From Paracyclopina nana (lineage: Eukaryota > Arthropoda > Copepoda > Cyclopoida > Cyclopettidae): a stretch of DNA of 64,000 nucleotides. Made by a program: the position numbers and the translations under genes. This document shows positions 23,022 through 38,000 of this stretch, piece by piece (the first letter of the stretch is position 1; each line of letters starts with the position of its first letter). Location of the stretch: positions 744,001 to 808,000 of the forward strand of contig JAGUCH010000005.1 in the NCBI GenBank assembly GCA_019096065.1, given 5' to 3'. Under the pieces are notes generated by a model, which searched no databases, was not told where the DNA came from, and saw only the letters and a program-made list of their open reading frames with translations.

Positions 23022-26000
23022 TTAATATGCGTCTATGGATGACATTGATGGAATGGTATTCAAGCCAGAATTTGGCAGTAAAAGTTTCTTCAGCCTCAAA
23101 ACGTCGTCTCTCCTGTTATGAACAAGTACCATGGCACTCCACATGAGATCAATGAGAGTTTTGTCGTCTTTCTCATCTAGTTCAATATGACTGGTCATCA
23201 GAGGGGAAAACCTGTAGTAGGAAATGCCCAAGGAAGTGCACCAAGCCCTGGCTCGGTCCACAATCGGTCCATCAGCATCCAACAAACTGAAATTAAACAC
23301 AACCAGAATCATTTTTGGAAAAGTGAAAATTCAAAAAAATTAAGGTTTTACCTTTCAACCATGATTTTGAACATGCCTTGAACACTGCTGTAAAAATTGA
23401 TGGCATCGGTGATATTCTCAGGCCAAAAGAAGTCTGCATTAGTCTATGAAAAATAATATTTGAAAGGACATAATTAAAAAATTGATAGTTTCATATAGGC
23501 TCACTTTTTGTACTGGTAAGACTCCAGTGCCAAGGCTCAGTAAAACTGAAGGCTCAACCACATCTTCATCATGGCCAACTGCTTTTTGAGCAATGTTGAA
23601 CTCAGTGATTTCAGTGAGTAAATCAATGGTTGGATTATTGCTGATAATTCCTCCGTCCACATAATGGCCCTCAGACCTGAAAAATGTCGGCGCGGCTCCC
23701 GAGGCTCGAGCTGCGCGCCAAACCATCATTTCCACACTCCTTGAGGGGCTTCCGGATTTCTGCAGTTCCGGATGTTCGTACTCAGCAACTCCGAGCATTT
23801 CCTGCGGGGCTGGATAGCTCCTGAACAGGTGCAAATCAGGTGGACACCTGTCAGCTGTTGTCGCGGTGATGACAACCCTACAAAATGACATATTTTCAGT
23901 TAGGCTAAATTTTTTTGGCTCATCAATGATCAAGTATCTAATTCACTTTTAATGAGACTGGTTAGCCAGCTTTCCAGTTTGTTTTCAGTTCTCGAAACTG
24001 AATACAAATTCAAATGGTGAACATTTCCCTACTTTATCATCGCTGAGTTTTTTGGATAAGGAATGATAGAGCATCAAATTAACTCTTGGTGAGACTGGTT
24101 AGCTTTCCAATTAGTTTTGATTTCTCGAAATAGATGAAAAATCTAAAAGGTAAACATTTCCTATAATACCGTTAATTTCTTTAGTTTATCATCGCTGAAT
24201 TTTTTGGCTAATGAATGATTGAGCATCAAGTTCACTATTAGTGAGACTGGTTAGACAGCTTTCCAGTTAGTTTTGCATTCTCGAAGAAGATAACAAATAA
24301 GAAAGGATTACTCTTACTCCATTAATTTCTTTAGTTCATCATCACTGAATATTTTGGCTAATGAATGATCGAGCATCAAATTCACTCTTAGTGAGACTGG
24401 TTAGTCAGCTTTCCAATTAGTTTTGATTTTTCAAAATAGATAACTAATCAAAAAAAGGTAAAGATTTCCTCTTATACCGCTAATTTCTTTACTTTATCAT
24501 AACTAAATTTTTTTGGCTAATGAATGATCGAGCATCAAATTCACTTTTTATGAGACTGGTTAGACAGCTTTCCAGTTTGTTTTCATTTCTCGAAACTGAA
24601 AACAAATTAAGAAGGAGAGCATTTCTTTGCCTTCTTGAAAGCACGACTTACTTTATGTTCTGAATGTCTTTCATTCGGGTTAATCCGAAAGTCTCTTGAA
24701 GAAGTTCCTCTAAAGGCTTAGTGTCATAAGGCCTTGACCCGACAAATATTTTGTCCTTAAGCCTGAAATACAATTGCTGGCATTCCATCACGGATTTCCC
24801 AGTGGCCAAAGCCAAGGCCAAAATCCCCCCAGTGGAAGTTCCTGCCATCCAATCAAAGCAGTTGACAACTGGTTCATTCCACACTTTTTCCATGGATAAA
24901 AGCATTCTGGTCAAGACGAGGCCTTTGATGCCACCTCCATCAAGGCTGAGCAGCCTTCCACCAGCTCTAGAGGGGCCTTTGCGGCCTTTTTTGGCTGCAT
25001 TGGCGAGCACATCGTCGAACAGGATCCTGGTTCTTTTGTGGGCAGGCGAATGGTCCTTGGTGGATTTTTTATGCGATTTCAACTTATCTGGAATCTCGCT
25101 GTTGCAATTAGCCCCCACCAAATGCATCATGTAGACAATTCCCTTGCGATCCCTTTAAAAGAAAAAAAGTAAAAAAAATACCCAAAAATGAATCTGACTT
25201 AATTGACATATTATGTTAAACTATACAACTTTTTAAAGTGTTCTCAGTTTTTTATGTTTTAAATAACAATTTTGAAAGTTCATCCAATTAACTATTGGTG
25301 AGATTGATTAGTAATTAAATTAGTGCAATATCTAAATATTTAGATAATTAAAATTAATTGTACTGCTATTTTGATAAAGAATACTTTTTGCCTTGATTCT
25401 CATATCTTAGAGTTAAGAAACAGAATAGGCGTCCAAGTAAGATTTGCTGCTCTTGTCAAGTCTCCAAAAATTCGAGCGAAGTAAATTGAAGCTCAATCAA
25501 AATGGAAATATGATCTTAGCATTGTTAAAATGCCATAAGCACAACTCTTTGGCTCTCAATCTCATATTGATGAATTGGCAAAAGAAAAACGGCAGTGCGC
25601 CGATCGCCCTTCGACGCAGCCGCTCCGCTCCGCTCCGCTCCGCTCCGCTCGAAAATAAAGATTGCACGTGCGTAATGGCGCAACATGAGACGGCCTTGCT
25701 GCACTGTGTGCAAAAGTGATGAAATATGAAGTGCAATTTTGAGACTACCACTTCCTTGCTTCATTTTTTTCCCTTTGTGTACGTACTTTGATTGAAGGGC
25801 ATCCTTGATGTAGCTCTCATTGGTGGCCTTTTCAACTGCAATTTTAAAGGCTGAGTCTCCTTTGTCATTGAGAATGGAGGCATCAGCTTCAAACACAATG
25901 AGAGCCTTGATGATGGTCTCAAAGCCTTCCTCGCAAGCAATGTGCAAGCAAGTGTTGCCAAATGCATCTTTGGTGTCAATTTGAGCTCCATGAGCTATTA

Positions 26001-29000
26001 AGGCCACAACGCAGTCAATTCGGCCATGTTTGGTCATCACATGCAGAGCTGTGTCCCCTTTGAAATTTTTGGCATCCACATGGCCATTGGCTTCAATTAA
26101 AGCTACCACAATTTCCTTGGACTTGGCCCAGTGCAACGGAGTTCCTCCATGCTTAATATCCTTTTGAAAAAAAGAACACATTAATAGGTGATTCACTGAT
26201 TTGTGGCATGGCCTTGGATACTAATAAATACACTTCTGCATGCATAATAATAATTGTGTCTGATGTGCCTCTCTTAATTTTTTGCAGCAGGTTTTCAATT
26301 TGCAAATTCCTGTCTACTTAAGTATGACCACAATAAGGTCATTTGTGTTCCATCCGAGTCCAAATTTGGCCTAAAGTAGGAGATTGAACGCATATTCAAG
26401 CCAATTAGCGCTGCATGTCATTCGCTTTGAGTTGAACATGGGAACGACTTTTCGCCAACCCGATCAGACTCTGATGAAAATGGGCATAATCCAGCGTGGC
26501 GAAATAGGACACAATCCGGATGAGTTTGTTGGTAATTGATAAATATCGTGTCTCTCACTCATGACTTTACGTCAAAAGAGCCTAATTTAATTAGACATTA
26601 TTTCACAGTGTTTCAGAATGATGCAGCAGCAAAAACAAGTGGAGCAAACAAAATATACTGTATTTTTGTCGAGAATTAAATTATCCACTTTACACACTGA
26701 GAGATAATCTTGAGTAAAATGGGGACATTCCTGGCTACTCTTGAATACTTCCTTATTGCCTTGATGAACAATACTGATCTTTTTTGCATTATCCTTCAAA
26801 TGAGATGGAAAACCAGTTTTACTGAGATCACTGACCATTTCTGTAGGAAATGCTTGCATTCCCCAACGATATGCGGCATTTGTACGCTCTTTTCAGTTTA
26901 GCTTAACGCTGGCCATCAATTACTGACAAACTCATTTCAATTGTTTCCGATTACGCATTGATGGATTGCGCCAAGATTCATCCAGATCTGTGCAAGTTGA
27001 CCGAAAGTCGTCATCATGTTCAACCAAGAACGAACCACATAGAAAAAGAACATTCAGCAATTTCGAGTGCACGCGTACTGAATTGCTGATTTATTAGTCA
27101 CATATACCATGAACTCAAATACTATAATGCATGAAACTCGTTTTCGGCGGCCTTGAACTGCAAGCCCCAATTTTGGACATGGGGGCAGCAGCAGGATTTT
27201 TTTGCAAAGTGGCTCAGTGTGGACCAATGTCAAGGAAGATCATCGCAGCCATTTTAGCCTGAGGCTCAGCTAAGCTGGAAAGACTCGCGTGAAGCGCTCT
27301 TTTTGCTACCACCGCCGACAGCAGAAGAGCGTGTGGATAGCAGCTTGTGCGTCACATGACGCAAAAGGAGTGCGTCAGCATTGGAGGGCAACACAAATGT
27401 CGTCCCTGCAGGGGTTGGTATATTAACGTGGTACGCTCCTGACCCTCGTTGCTAGTCTGCTTCCAAAGTCTGAGCCGTGACTTTCATCCCAACCTAGACT
27501 GCCATGGAGGCCAAGGTATGGACTTGATTACTTGTCGAACATGTTACCAACTTTGCATGGACCCACACAGACTCGCATGAATCTCTGCGTGATCCATCAA
27601 AGCGAAATCGTTTCCAATCCGGATGAGTAATTGCGGCTTTTCCTCCCCACAGATCCTCCTCATTTTGTGCCTCGCCGCAGGCTGCCTCGCCGAGGCTGAG
27701 CCCGAGGCCACCGCTGTTGCTGAGCCTTTCTTCTTCGGAGGCAGCAGGTGCGAATGCAGGAATTACTACACCAAGGTCTGCCAACCTGGACGAGAACAAG
27801 TTTGCGAGACTCACTACAAGGATGCCTGCAGGACCGTCTACAGGGAAGAGTGCACCCATGAGACGAAGCAAAAGTGTGAGACATCCTACAAGGATGAGTG
27901 CTCATACGAGAAGAAGCAAGTGTGTGAGACGACTTACACTGAAGAGTGCAAGCCTAGCTACAACTATGAGAAGAAATGCACCAAGATCCCCCACCAGAGC
28001 TGCCACTATGTCGATGAGAAGAAGTGCCACAAAGTGCCCCAACAGCACTGCTCCAACTACAATGTGCCCAAGTGCCACAAGGTGCCAGAGCAACAGTGCA
28101 AGAAAGTGCCCGACAAGCAGTGCCACTACGTCAGCTACTACACTCCCAAGAAGGCATCGCACCGCGAGTGCCAGAAGGAGCACAAGTATTATGTCACCGA
28201 ATACAAGACCGAATACGAGAAGGCATGCCAGCAATACGAGGTGCCCCACTGCCAGACCAAGTACAGGGAAGAGTGCACCTATGAGACGAAGCAGCACTGC
28301 GAGACGTCCTACAAGAAGGAGTGCTCTTACGACAAGAAGCAAGTCTGCGAGACGACTTACACTGAAGAGTGCAAGCCTAGCTACAACTATGAGAAGAAAT
28401 GCACCAAGATCCCCCACCAGAGCTGCCACTATGTCGATGTGCCCAAGTGCCACAACGTACCCCAACAGCACTGCTCCAACTACAATGTGCCCAAGTGCCA
28501 CAAGGTGCCCGAGCAATACTGCACCAAGGAGTACAAGAAGAAGTGCCACGATGTGCCCGTCCAAGTACCAGTCAAGAAGGAGAAGTACGACTGTGTCTGG
28601 CCCGAATACAGGCACCACCATGATGCCACTGAGTGCTAGACTCCATCATGCTCAATTTCAACCCTTCATTTCTACCCCACACTCATTTCCTTAATTTATT
28701 TTGGGGCACGCGTGCGCTCAAGTTAGCGCGCGATTTTGACGCGCGCACGCGCTCTACGCGCACGCGTCTCACAGCCGTGCCATAGTTGACTCTACAGGCG
28801 CGCCTTAAAGTCTTCCCCCAGCTCCACTCTTTCTACCACCAGTTTGTATTTATTTATTTATTCAACAACTGATATTTGTTTACAAAATGTATCTCTTATT
28901 TGTCACCCTTCGCGGGTAAACTCTGATGTCAGCTGTCTTGTCAACGGTGGAAATAAAGATAATTTTGTAAAAACATTATTATTACGTCATAGCCTTGCTA

Positions 29001-32000
29001 AATTATGCATCAATGCAAAATGTCGACGGGCCAAATCAATGCAATTAATGCACGATTGAAACACATGGTTAATTTTAGGCATCCCAACCAGAAATTTTTG
29101 AAAATTTTGAGGAGCTTCTGTGGGACTTATGGGTAACTCAGAAATCCCTCAATTTTGGCAAATTGGGGCGAAAACCCGTGACGAATTACAGATTTTTGTG
29201 GAACTCAGTTTTGATAAGTCTAAAGAGGCTGTCACAATTCTTGAATAAACCATCCACATTGTGGCTCTGTTACAATTTACAATTCTGGCACAATATGTAA
29301 TCAAAATTCAGATAGTATTGCTTAGAATTTGTGACTAACTTGTTAGTTCATTTTTTGAAACATAATCTATTACGAAAAAGGAATGAGAGTATCATTCATC
29401 TATAAAATTAGACTTTCAGCCAATAGATGGCAGACTTTGCAAGTCTGTCTCACATCAGACAAGATGTGCAAGTGTCCTTCATTTGTAGGACTTGACAGAA
29501 GATAAATATTTTTAGTCTACATACTTATCTTACTTACTGGCTTATTGATTTGTTTTAAATATTTCATAGTTCCATAATAATTTTGAAATAAAATTATTTT
29601 TGCTTCAATACTAATTTAGTTTGGACTAAAAGCTATTAGAAATGTTTTTGAAACTCTCAAATCATAGCAAAGTTGTTAACATAATTATACTTTTAGATAA
29701 TATGGGTTTAATAGCAGAGCCATCTCTTAATAATTTGCTAAGCTAGAAAACTAAATTCTTGGATTTTTCCCCAAGCTTCACTGGTGTTTTTGTGACTTAC
29801 TTAAGAGTAACTCAAATCGGGCAATTTGAGGCTGAAATCCGTGACGAAATAGCATTTGTTTGTGGAACTCGACTTCTAATTAAAAAAAGAGTTGTGTTCA
29901 ATTTGTTGTCAAATTGTGTGACTCAGAATTTGCCCAACCTTGTGTTACACAAAATTGTGCAACCTTCAATGCTACAATTGTTCCACATATTTGTGGAATG
30001 CAAAATTTTTGTTGAGTAGCACAACTTTGTGGTTAAGTTGCGACTCCCAAAAGTCCCTCAAATCAGTCACATATTTTTTGTGGCCGAGTTGATCTCATAT
30101 TGCGGAATGAAATTTCTGGTTGGGATTAGGATGACGAAAGTTGAAATAGTTACACAGAGCATGGGAAAATCTGGGCTGTTTTCATCTGATAAGTTTTGCG
30201 AATTTCCCAGTGAGTACATTCATTAAGAGCAACAATGAGTAATTGTCAGCAAAAAAACTTTCATCTAAAAACTTGCAGTACTTAAAAAATCATGGATCAT
30301 CTTGCTGCAGGGAAATGCTCAGCTTACTAGTTGATTTTCTGGACAAAACTGAGAAATTTCAATATTATTTTGAAATTATTTTGAATACACAAGTTTACCA
30401 AAAAACTGTGTTTCACAACAAATACAAAATCAGTGATACAAATGAAAGATAGTAATTTGATATAATACTAATTATTTACATATTAAAAAAACTTGAAAAC
30501 AAGTCATGCTTGATGTCATTGCAAATCAGCAGCTGTTGTAATAAATACTGAGGCAAAAGAGTGAAACTTTCTTCCCTTTGGCATTTATTTCTAAATTGAG
30601 AAGACCTTGGGTTATTGGGCATCATCTCACTCACATCTGGTGCATTTTTCAAGAGCAGAAGCTTTTGTAGTAGTAGCACAAAAATAATGCTTCAACTAGA
30701 TCTGAGGAACCTGGATTTCTCTCCCTCTCATCACCTGCAGAGAAACTGAGAAAACAAATTCTTCAGTCATGAAGTGGAGAGCACAGTGTTCACATCTCCA
30801 GTAAAACAACAATGTGAACTGCCATTTATTGAAGCAATCATGCACTGGATATGGACAGCATTTTGCTCATCCTTGTGCCTCATTCAAAGTAAGACGATAC
30901 TTTTTCAAAGAGACGCATTTCAACTAAAAGCTCGAAACTGATTTACAACACAAAGCCATTTTAGAGCTTTCCGCTTTTATGACAATTCACCTTGACTTGG
31001 GTGCAAATAATCGTGATTGCATCTGCAAAAAATACCATCAAAAGGTGTCAACTAACAAGCGATGTTTTGCCTTGATACACATATGTAATAACCTTACAAG
31101 TTCTTTTATAAACTTTTAAAGCAAGGAAACTTAACAAATAGTGAAACTTTACTTCTTTTTTTATCGCACTTTTTAGAGGTTAAATGCAGTTTTTAAAAGT
31201 CCTTATTGTGCTGAATTGTAAACACCTTTTGACGGCATTTCTTTCAGTGCAATCAGGATTATTTGCACCCAAGCCAAGGTGATTTGTCATAAATACGAAA
31301 AGCAAAAAAGTGGCTTTGTGCTGTAATTTAGTTTGATGCTTTTATAAGAAACGACACTTTCAAATAAAGGATTAACAGCGACACCTGCTTATGATTTAAA
31401 TGCTTTTTTAACAGCAGATGACCTTTTTTAGCACACTTCATTGCTTCTTCGAGTATCAAATCATGAAATTTTTAAAGGCCATTTCAGCTGCAAATAATCA
31501 ATCTGCTATCAGGAAGCTGCATTTTTCATGCATCACGCCAAAAAATGGAACTAAAAAGTCTAGATGTCTGTAGATATGCAGTCAGTCTATTATTACTACA
31601 CTGTACCTGAAATTTGGATCAATCATCATTTGAGCACAAAGATCTTCCTTGATCTCAAGTTGACCAGTATTAATGGTAAACCTACAATTTGGGCACTGGT
31701 CAAGGTCAATTGGAGCACAAACAAAAGTAGTACACAATAATAGCTACTATAATGGAGCTGTTAAAGTGAAGTGCTCATCTGCTGAAAATTCCAAATGCTC
31801 TAATCCATTTTTTCAAAAGCTCTCAGGACCTTAATTCAAATTTGAAAAAAGCCAAGTAAATTTTTCAAAGATTATTCTTGATAATTCAATGCCTAAAATT
31901 ATATATTTAAATACCTTAGCTGAGTTCCAGGAATTGACTTAACTATTTTAGTTCTTAAAAGCTCAATAAGAAAAGAGTCGGAAAGTATGAATTATGAGCA

Positions 32001-35000
32001 ACAAAAGTGCAAAAGTGTGGCGCTACTTATTTTTTTGAAGTGGTAAGAACGAGGTAGGATAATTATTACATAGGGAACCCAGCGGATTTTACCCCAGGCC
32101 AATAAGCATAAAAACAGTTTTTCAGGGCCATTCATGTCCTGGGGGAGATACAGTTGCCATGTCCCCTTTTTCACGAAGCAAAACATTCAGCTGCTGTATT
32201 ATGAAGTATCCAGACAAACGGAAGAAGGTCTGGCCAAATTCATACACTACTAAAAATGCACTGCGCTTTAACAAGATTGTCCGCCTGATTTTTGCACCTG
32301 GGAAATTAACTGAAGTGTGTCTGGTTCACTTTGAAAACAAATAGATTTGTATATACTTTGAAAATTATCGAGGTAGTATGTAAATCAATTATTTTTAGCG
32401 TTTGAAAGGCAAGATTAAGTGCTCAACCTTTTTTTGGTGCTTTATCACCAGGGCATTTCTTACCAGCCAATGCGGAAATGCATCAACCGGTTTGACTGGA
32501 CCTTCTTCAGTGAAAAACCCTAATTCGGCTGCTTTTTCCGGCAGAAGATATTCAAATACTATCAATACTTAAAAATGAACACAAACCTCAGTTTTACTCT
32601 TTTAATTGTATTTCGAGCTTGTGCTAGGTCACAATCAAAGAAATAACGTTATTTTTTTAACGTATTTACATATTTATATATCCCAAGGTTTTTTTTCTAA
32701 GCCAATCGGGGGATATTAAAACTCGTACAATTACAGCCCTCGCAGGCTCGGGCTAGTAAAGCGGCACTCGAGTTTTCCCATTTTAAAATCATCTCTCAGC
32801 TCTTAAACGGCTCTACTTTATGATCCCAAGCTCGTTATAAATATATATTCTTTCTTTTCAGGCACTTTGAGCTACTCACCAGAAGTACCTGGTAGCAACT
32901 CCATTTTTGAGGATTCCTCCAGGTCAGAATGCCCCATAGCTTTTGTCAAAATTGGTGACAAGTGCTACTTCTATGGCCATTTCAAGCTTAACTGGTTTCG
33001 TGCCATGGAGTTTTGCCACTCCTTTGGTGAATCTGTGTCATTGGCATGCATTGAGACCAAAGAAGAGAATGAGGACATCAAAAGTTGGCTCATTCAAAAT
33101 GGTATTTATCAACAATTAAATTGGGCAAGAGCCTTGAACTTTTCTCCTTCAAAGCCTATAAAAAAGCAAAATGTCTGTTGCCCAAACTTGCAAAAAATGC
33201 CCTTTTTTGCACACACACACACACACACACACTCAGCTTTGACCCTGGACACTTTTCGATTGACCAAGAGCAATTACACAGTATTCAAAAAATACCACAA
33301 AGTTGTCATAGTGCAATACCACTTCCTCATGGTAGAAAATGAAATGATAATTCACTTTTGGAAATGATTGTCTTTGAAAGTGCTCCACCCAAATTCTAAA
33401 TCACTTCAAGGGCAAATTCTGGATTGGGGTAAAAATGTGGTCAGCTTCTGCTCATATTGAAATTCTGTCCAAATAGGCCCAAATTGGCACCCAAATAATT
33501 GGATTGATATTTAAAGAAGGTCACAACAACTACACTTCCTTAAAAAAAACTTTGGAATACCATTTTTTCTTTATATTGACAATATTTTTTCAAACCATTT
33601 AGTATTATTTTTAAGTTTAAGTAAGGTGTCAATACTATACTGTTCAAATAATAAAGTAAAGGGGAAAAAGCTCCATTTTGACCATGAATATGCTATCTAG
33701 GTTTATAAATGTCTGGTCAGTCCCAGTTTTTGGCTTCAAGCATGAGAATTGAACTATACAATCCAAAAATGTCAGTTCATAATTATGCTTATTGGAGGGT
33801 AAAAAAGCATTTCCTGACAGCAAAAAATGTGAGCGAAATGTTGCATGATCATCATCATTCTGCATCATTTGAGCCTTTGACGAATTTTGAGTTGAAAAAT
33901 AATTCACAAATCTTCTCTTTAAAATTCAATGAAGGAAGTGCTAAAAAATGTTTCAGGCTTACCCACAACATAAACCGATCAAAATCAGGCATTTAGTTTT
34001 CTGTGGCTTCAAGCAATTAGGGGTTTTCAAGAAGAATGGCAAGGACAAAATGTGCAACATTTATTTAGCTCTAAGCAACAGACAAATCACAACAGTACAT
34101 CAAATCAACATTGATGCTTGGTTTCCTAAGAAACTGAGCAGACAAATGATCGTTGAAAAATAACGACATATTGATTAATATTTCTGTAAATGATTTTTAA
34201 GCATTAAAAATGTGCATTCTTGCCATTTAAAAACTAAGGCTTAGTATTTCAGCTATAGCGATAAAAAACTAACAATGAAATGCCATACTGCTTTATAACA
34301 GTTCTCACTGCATATAATGCAGTTTTTAACGCTTGAGATCCATTATGGCTCAAGGAAAAGATAAGTGAACATGAATGTAAAGTGGCTAGGAACTCTCTTT
34401 GTATACTAATTAACCCTTCCATATCATTTGTTCAAGTGCATTTATGCTGCATCATAACATTTCAGTTGTGATTCAGCATGTGTTGCTGATGATCAGTGTA
34501 TCACTTATCTTGACCTATTTTAAAATGGAGCTCAAATGTAAAAAATCTGCCCATAAGCAGTTTGCACTGCTTTGCAACAGTTGGGGTTGCGCTTATATCC
34601 TCATTCTTCATACGCTTTGATTGAGCTTGGCGCTAAGCCCAATTAACCCTTCACATCACCTAAAATATCTATACTAAAATTGCGATATTTTATCAAATCA
34701 AACAAATAATTTCAATCGTCAAAAAACTGCTTTCAATTCAAACAAATCTGGAGTTAATATGAATTTTATGACAGTTAATGATTTGTACTTCAATAGTCGA
34801 CATGTATTTTTGGCAGGTCCTAAGTGAATCATCTCAACTGAACTTTTGACCATTCATTTGTGTAACAAGAAGTCCAAGGTCAGAATTCTTTCTAGTGAAG
34901 CCAGGAAGTTGTAGCAATAGCATAGTAGCTCAAGGTGACCAGAAAACCGGTCAAGTGCTCCTATATATATATTTCTGTATACTGAAGCATGAAGCAGCAG

Positions 35001-38000
35001 CCCTAGAAAAATGGTGGAACTTACCACATATATTACTACTTTATGGGCAAAGCCTGCAGCAAAGGAATGTAACTACTCAACCACTTTAATAGTGGAAATT
35101 ACTTTTTCTTTCAAAAGATATTAAAGGAAAAAATATAATTATGCATTTTGATATTCAGCTGCCAAGGGTCAATTCAAAATGGACAATAGGAGACAAAGTG
35201 GCGTTTTCTGAAAGCGGAAGAGGAGGTTTATTGAGCTCAAACCCAGATTTGGTTGATTTTATCAAAGTGGGCTCAAATTGAGCTTAATTGAGCCTAGAAC
35301 TTTGGCACGAAAGAATCAGAATTAGCACAATAAAGGAAGCCTCTTTTGTGCTTGTTTACAATTATGTACGTAGTTGTTACGGGCTAAATCCACGTCGCCT
35401 TTGTTGAAGCATGATTTGACAAGTGTGCTGACTTCAAGCCGTAATCAGATTAGACATTTAGTCAAGCAAAGCTAGCGTTTTTGTTGGAACAGTTTATTAG
35501 AGCTGAAACACGAAATTAAGCAGTTTGGGTTAAGAATCGAACATTAACTGTTTATAGAGGTAAAAATTATCTTTAATTGAATGCACACCAATTCTCTTAA
35601 AATAATATTTAATTAATTGATTATCATAAAAATGCATTAAAATTCTTTGGAAATATGTGAAATAAACCTACTTTAAAAAAAGTCAATATACAAAGTTTAA
35701 AAAGTCATTTAAATAAGTTAACACTTACTTATCACCAATTTTACTCTTGTTAACAAGCCAACACATTTTAACGCACTTTCCCCTCATAAACAATTGATGG
35801 TATGTCCATTTGGACCTGATTGAAAAAACCATTAAAATAATTGGCTCGTTTGATTACGAGGGAATAACAAGGCAGCAAAATACGGTGATTCACAGTAGCA
35901 AATAAGAGGATAGTTTTCCAAGCTACATACCACAGTGGAATAATTTTTCTCATCCACAAAAGAATGTGGATTGATGGATGCAACCACTTACAGATACTGT
36001 ACTAGTCAAAAAATGTAGGTTTTCTCGTGTTAAAACGAATGATTATGGAGAAAAAAGTGGAATTTTCTCACACGATCGTGTGCCTTATTTTAGAGTAAAA
36101 TTGTCCCACTTGCAGCTCTACAACAGTTATATTATTCAAAACAAAAGATTTTACTATAAGGATAATAAAAACTTATTTTAGCAGGTTTTTAAAAAAGTAT
36201 TGAATTTCCTCTTAGAGATATTCTTGATAACTAGAGGAAAGCTACTTGACTAAAAATATTTTACACAGGTGAACGGGTCATTAGGGTATACTTTTTATAC
36301 CCTTGTAACTCATTTTCCATTATCAACTTCAATGGAGCGCAAAATATTGTGATCATGAGATTGGATACATCAAAAGTTGGCTTTACTGACGCAGTTCTGT
36401 CCTTGACAAGAATAAATCATAATTGGAGACATTATTTTCAAGCTCTTTTCATCACTTTTCTAAAGGCTTGAAAAAAGCCACAAATTTCAAAAAAAGGCAA
36501 GAGATTTTCAGTGTTGCTCTGCAGAAAAGTGAAGGTCACTTGTATGAATTTATTTGGAGTAGTAATTACTTATAACTGCTGCGTTTTGACATAATTAGGC
36601 TTGTGGCCATAATAAAAATAATGGTGATACCACTACTTCCTTTACAAACATAGTATCAAGACAATGGGATGATACATATAACTGTTGTAATATATACCTT
36701 GCAATTACACGCCTGCAATTAATCATTTGGCCATAAAAGCAGTTATTTTCATTGAATTTTTAACTTTTCTATCAAAATTAAATATTTCACAAAACACTTA
36801 CTTATCAATGTAGAAAATAAGATTTTTTAAAAGCTAAAAACATCATCTTAGTATGAAAGTAAAAAATCTAAGTAATGAAGTTCACCTTTTCTGAATTCAA
36901 ATGAATCAAATTGAATTCTTTAGGAAATGTGCATTCACATTAATAGGAAATTATGAGTGATGGACCTTAAAAATTAAGCACCTTTTGTGGCCATAAATCC
37001 TAGTGATTTACAGCTGAATTAAGTGGACAGACAGTATATAGTATTTCAACCAAGGTGATTTGATGGCAGAAATGGATCAGGAAGAGATCCGAAAATTGGT
37101 TTTAACCAGATGCAAAATGTTTTAATTTCAGGTGATCACACCACAGGCGTGTGGGTGGGCGGGTCAGACAACGGCCACGTGGGCAGATGGGCGTGGTTCC
37201 CCACAGGTGAGCTTTTTTATCAGAAAACACTTTGTTTTGATTCTCCCAAATTACTTTATGGCTTATTAAGTGCAATTAACGCTGTGCAAGGTCAAAAATT
37301 GCCAGAACTGCATTTGACCGAAAAAAAATAATTTTTTAGTGAAAATACTGTATAAAATAATGATACAGATTTATTAGATTAATTTTTCAAGTCATGGCTT
37401 GATTCTTGGCCTAGATTTCTACTTTTTTCCAAAGATTTGATTATAACCTGATAATCGATACTACATCTGAATTATAATTGGTATCATCAGGGATGACCAT
37501 GAGACTTTTCCAGCTTTTGACCAAGCAAAAACCACATGAAAAGTAAACAAAAAATATATATATATTCGTTTTATTTTTACTCTGCACATTAGCAATCTTG
37601 TATTATGAAAAATGACACATCATTATAGGTAATTTAAATTGTCAACGTTCCATCAATTAAAATTTTTTACAAAATAAAAACTTGGTCACAACTGAGATTT
37701 GTCTGAAATTAGGCCAAGTGTCAATGATAGACAAACTGATACCGCCAATTAATGAGCCTCACTTTCACTTGGGTCATTTTTCAGGCCAATTAATCCGAGA
37801 ATTCAATTGGGGGCCATCGCAGCCAAATGGAGGCGACCAGCATTGCATGTACATTGTGGGCGGATATCTGGGCTACCAATGGGCCGATTTCCATTGTGGA
37901 TTTGAAATGACATTTTTGTGCGAATACCAAGTCAACAATGTGGAAGCTTGGCGTAGGCGACGACAAATGGTTAATCCCAGGAAGACTGAGGATAAGCAGC

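Noticed and set aside
23940..24640. CRISPR-like array
   Set aside because: Units are long, diverged and lack unique spacers; the genome is eukaryotic.
27902..28621. 239-codon hydrophobic minus-strand frame opposite the cysteine-rich gene
   Set aside because: Its Leu/Val-rich composition is the complement of Lys/Glu/His/Cys codons in the real gene.
33102..33367. Extension of lectin exon 2 through the CA repeat
   Set aside because: The canonical donor at 33102 and the phase-matched next exon complete the lectin domain; the read-through is intronic.
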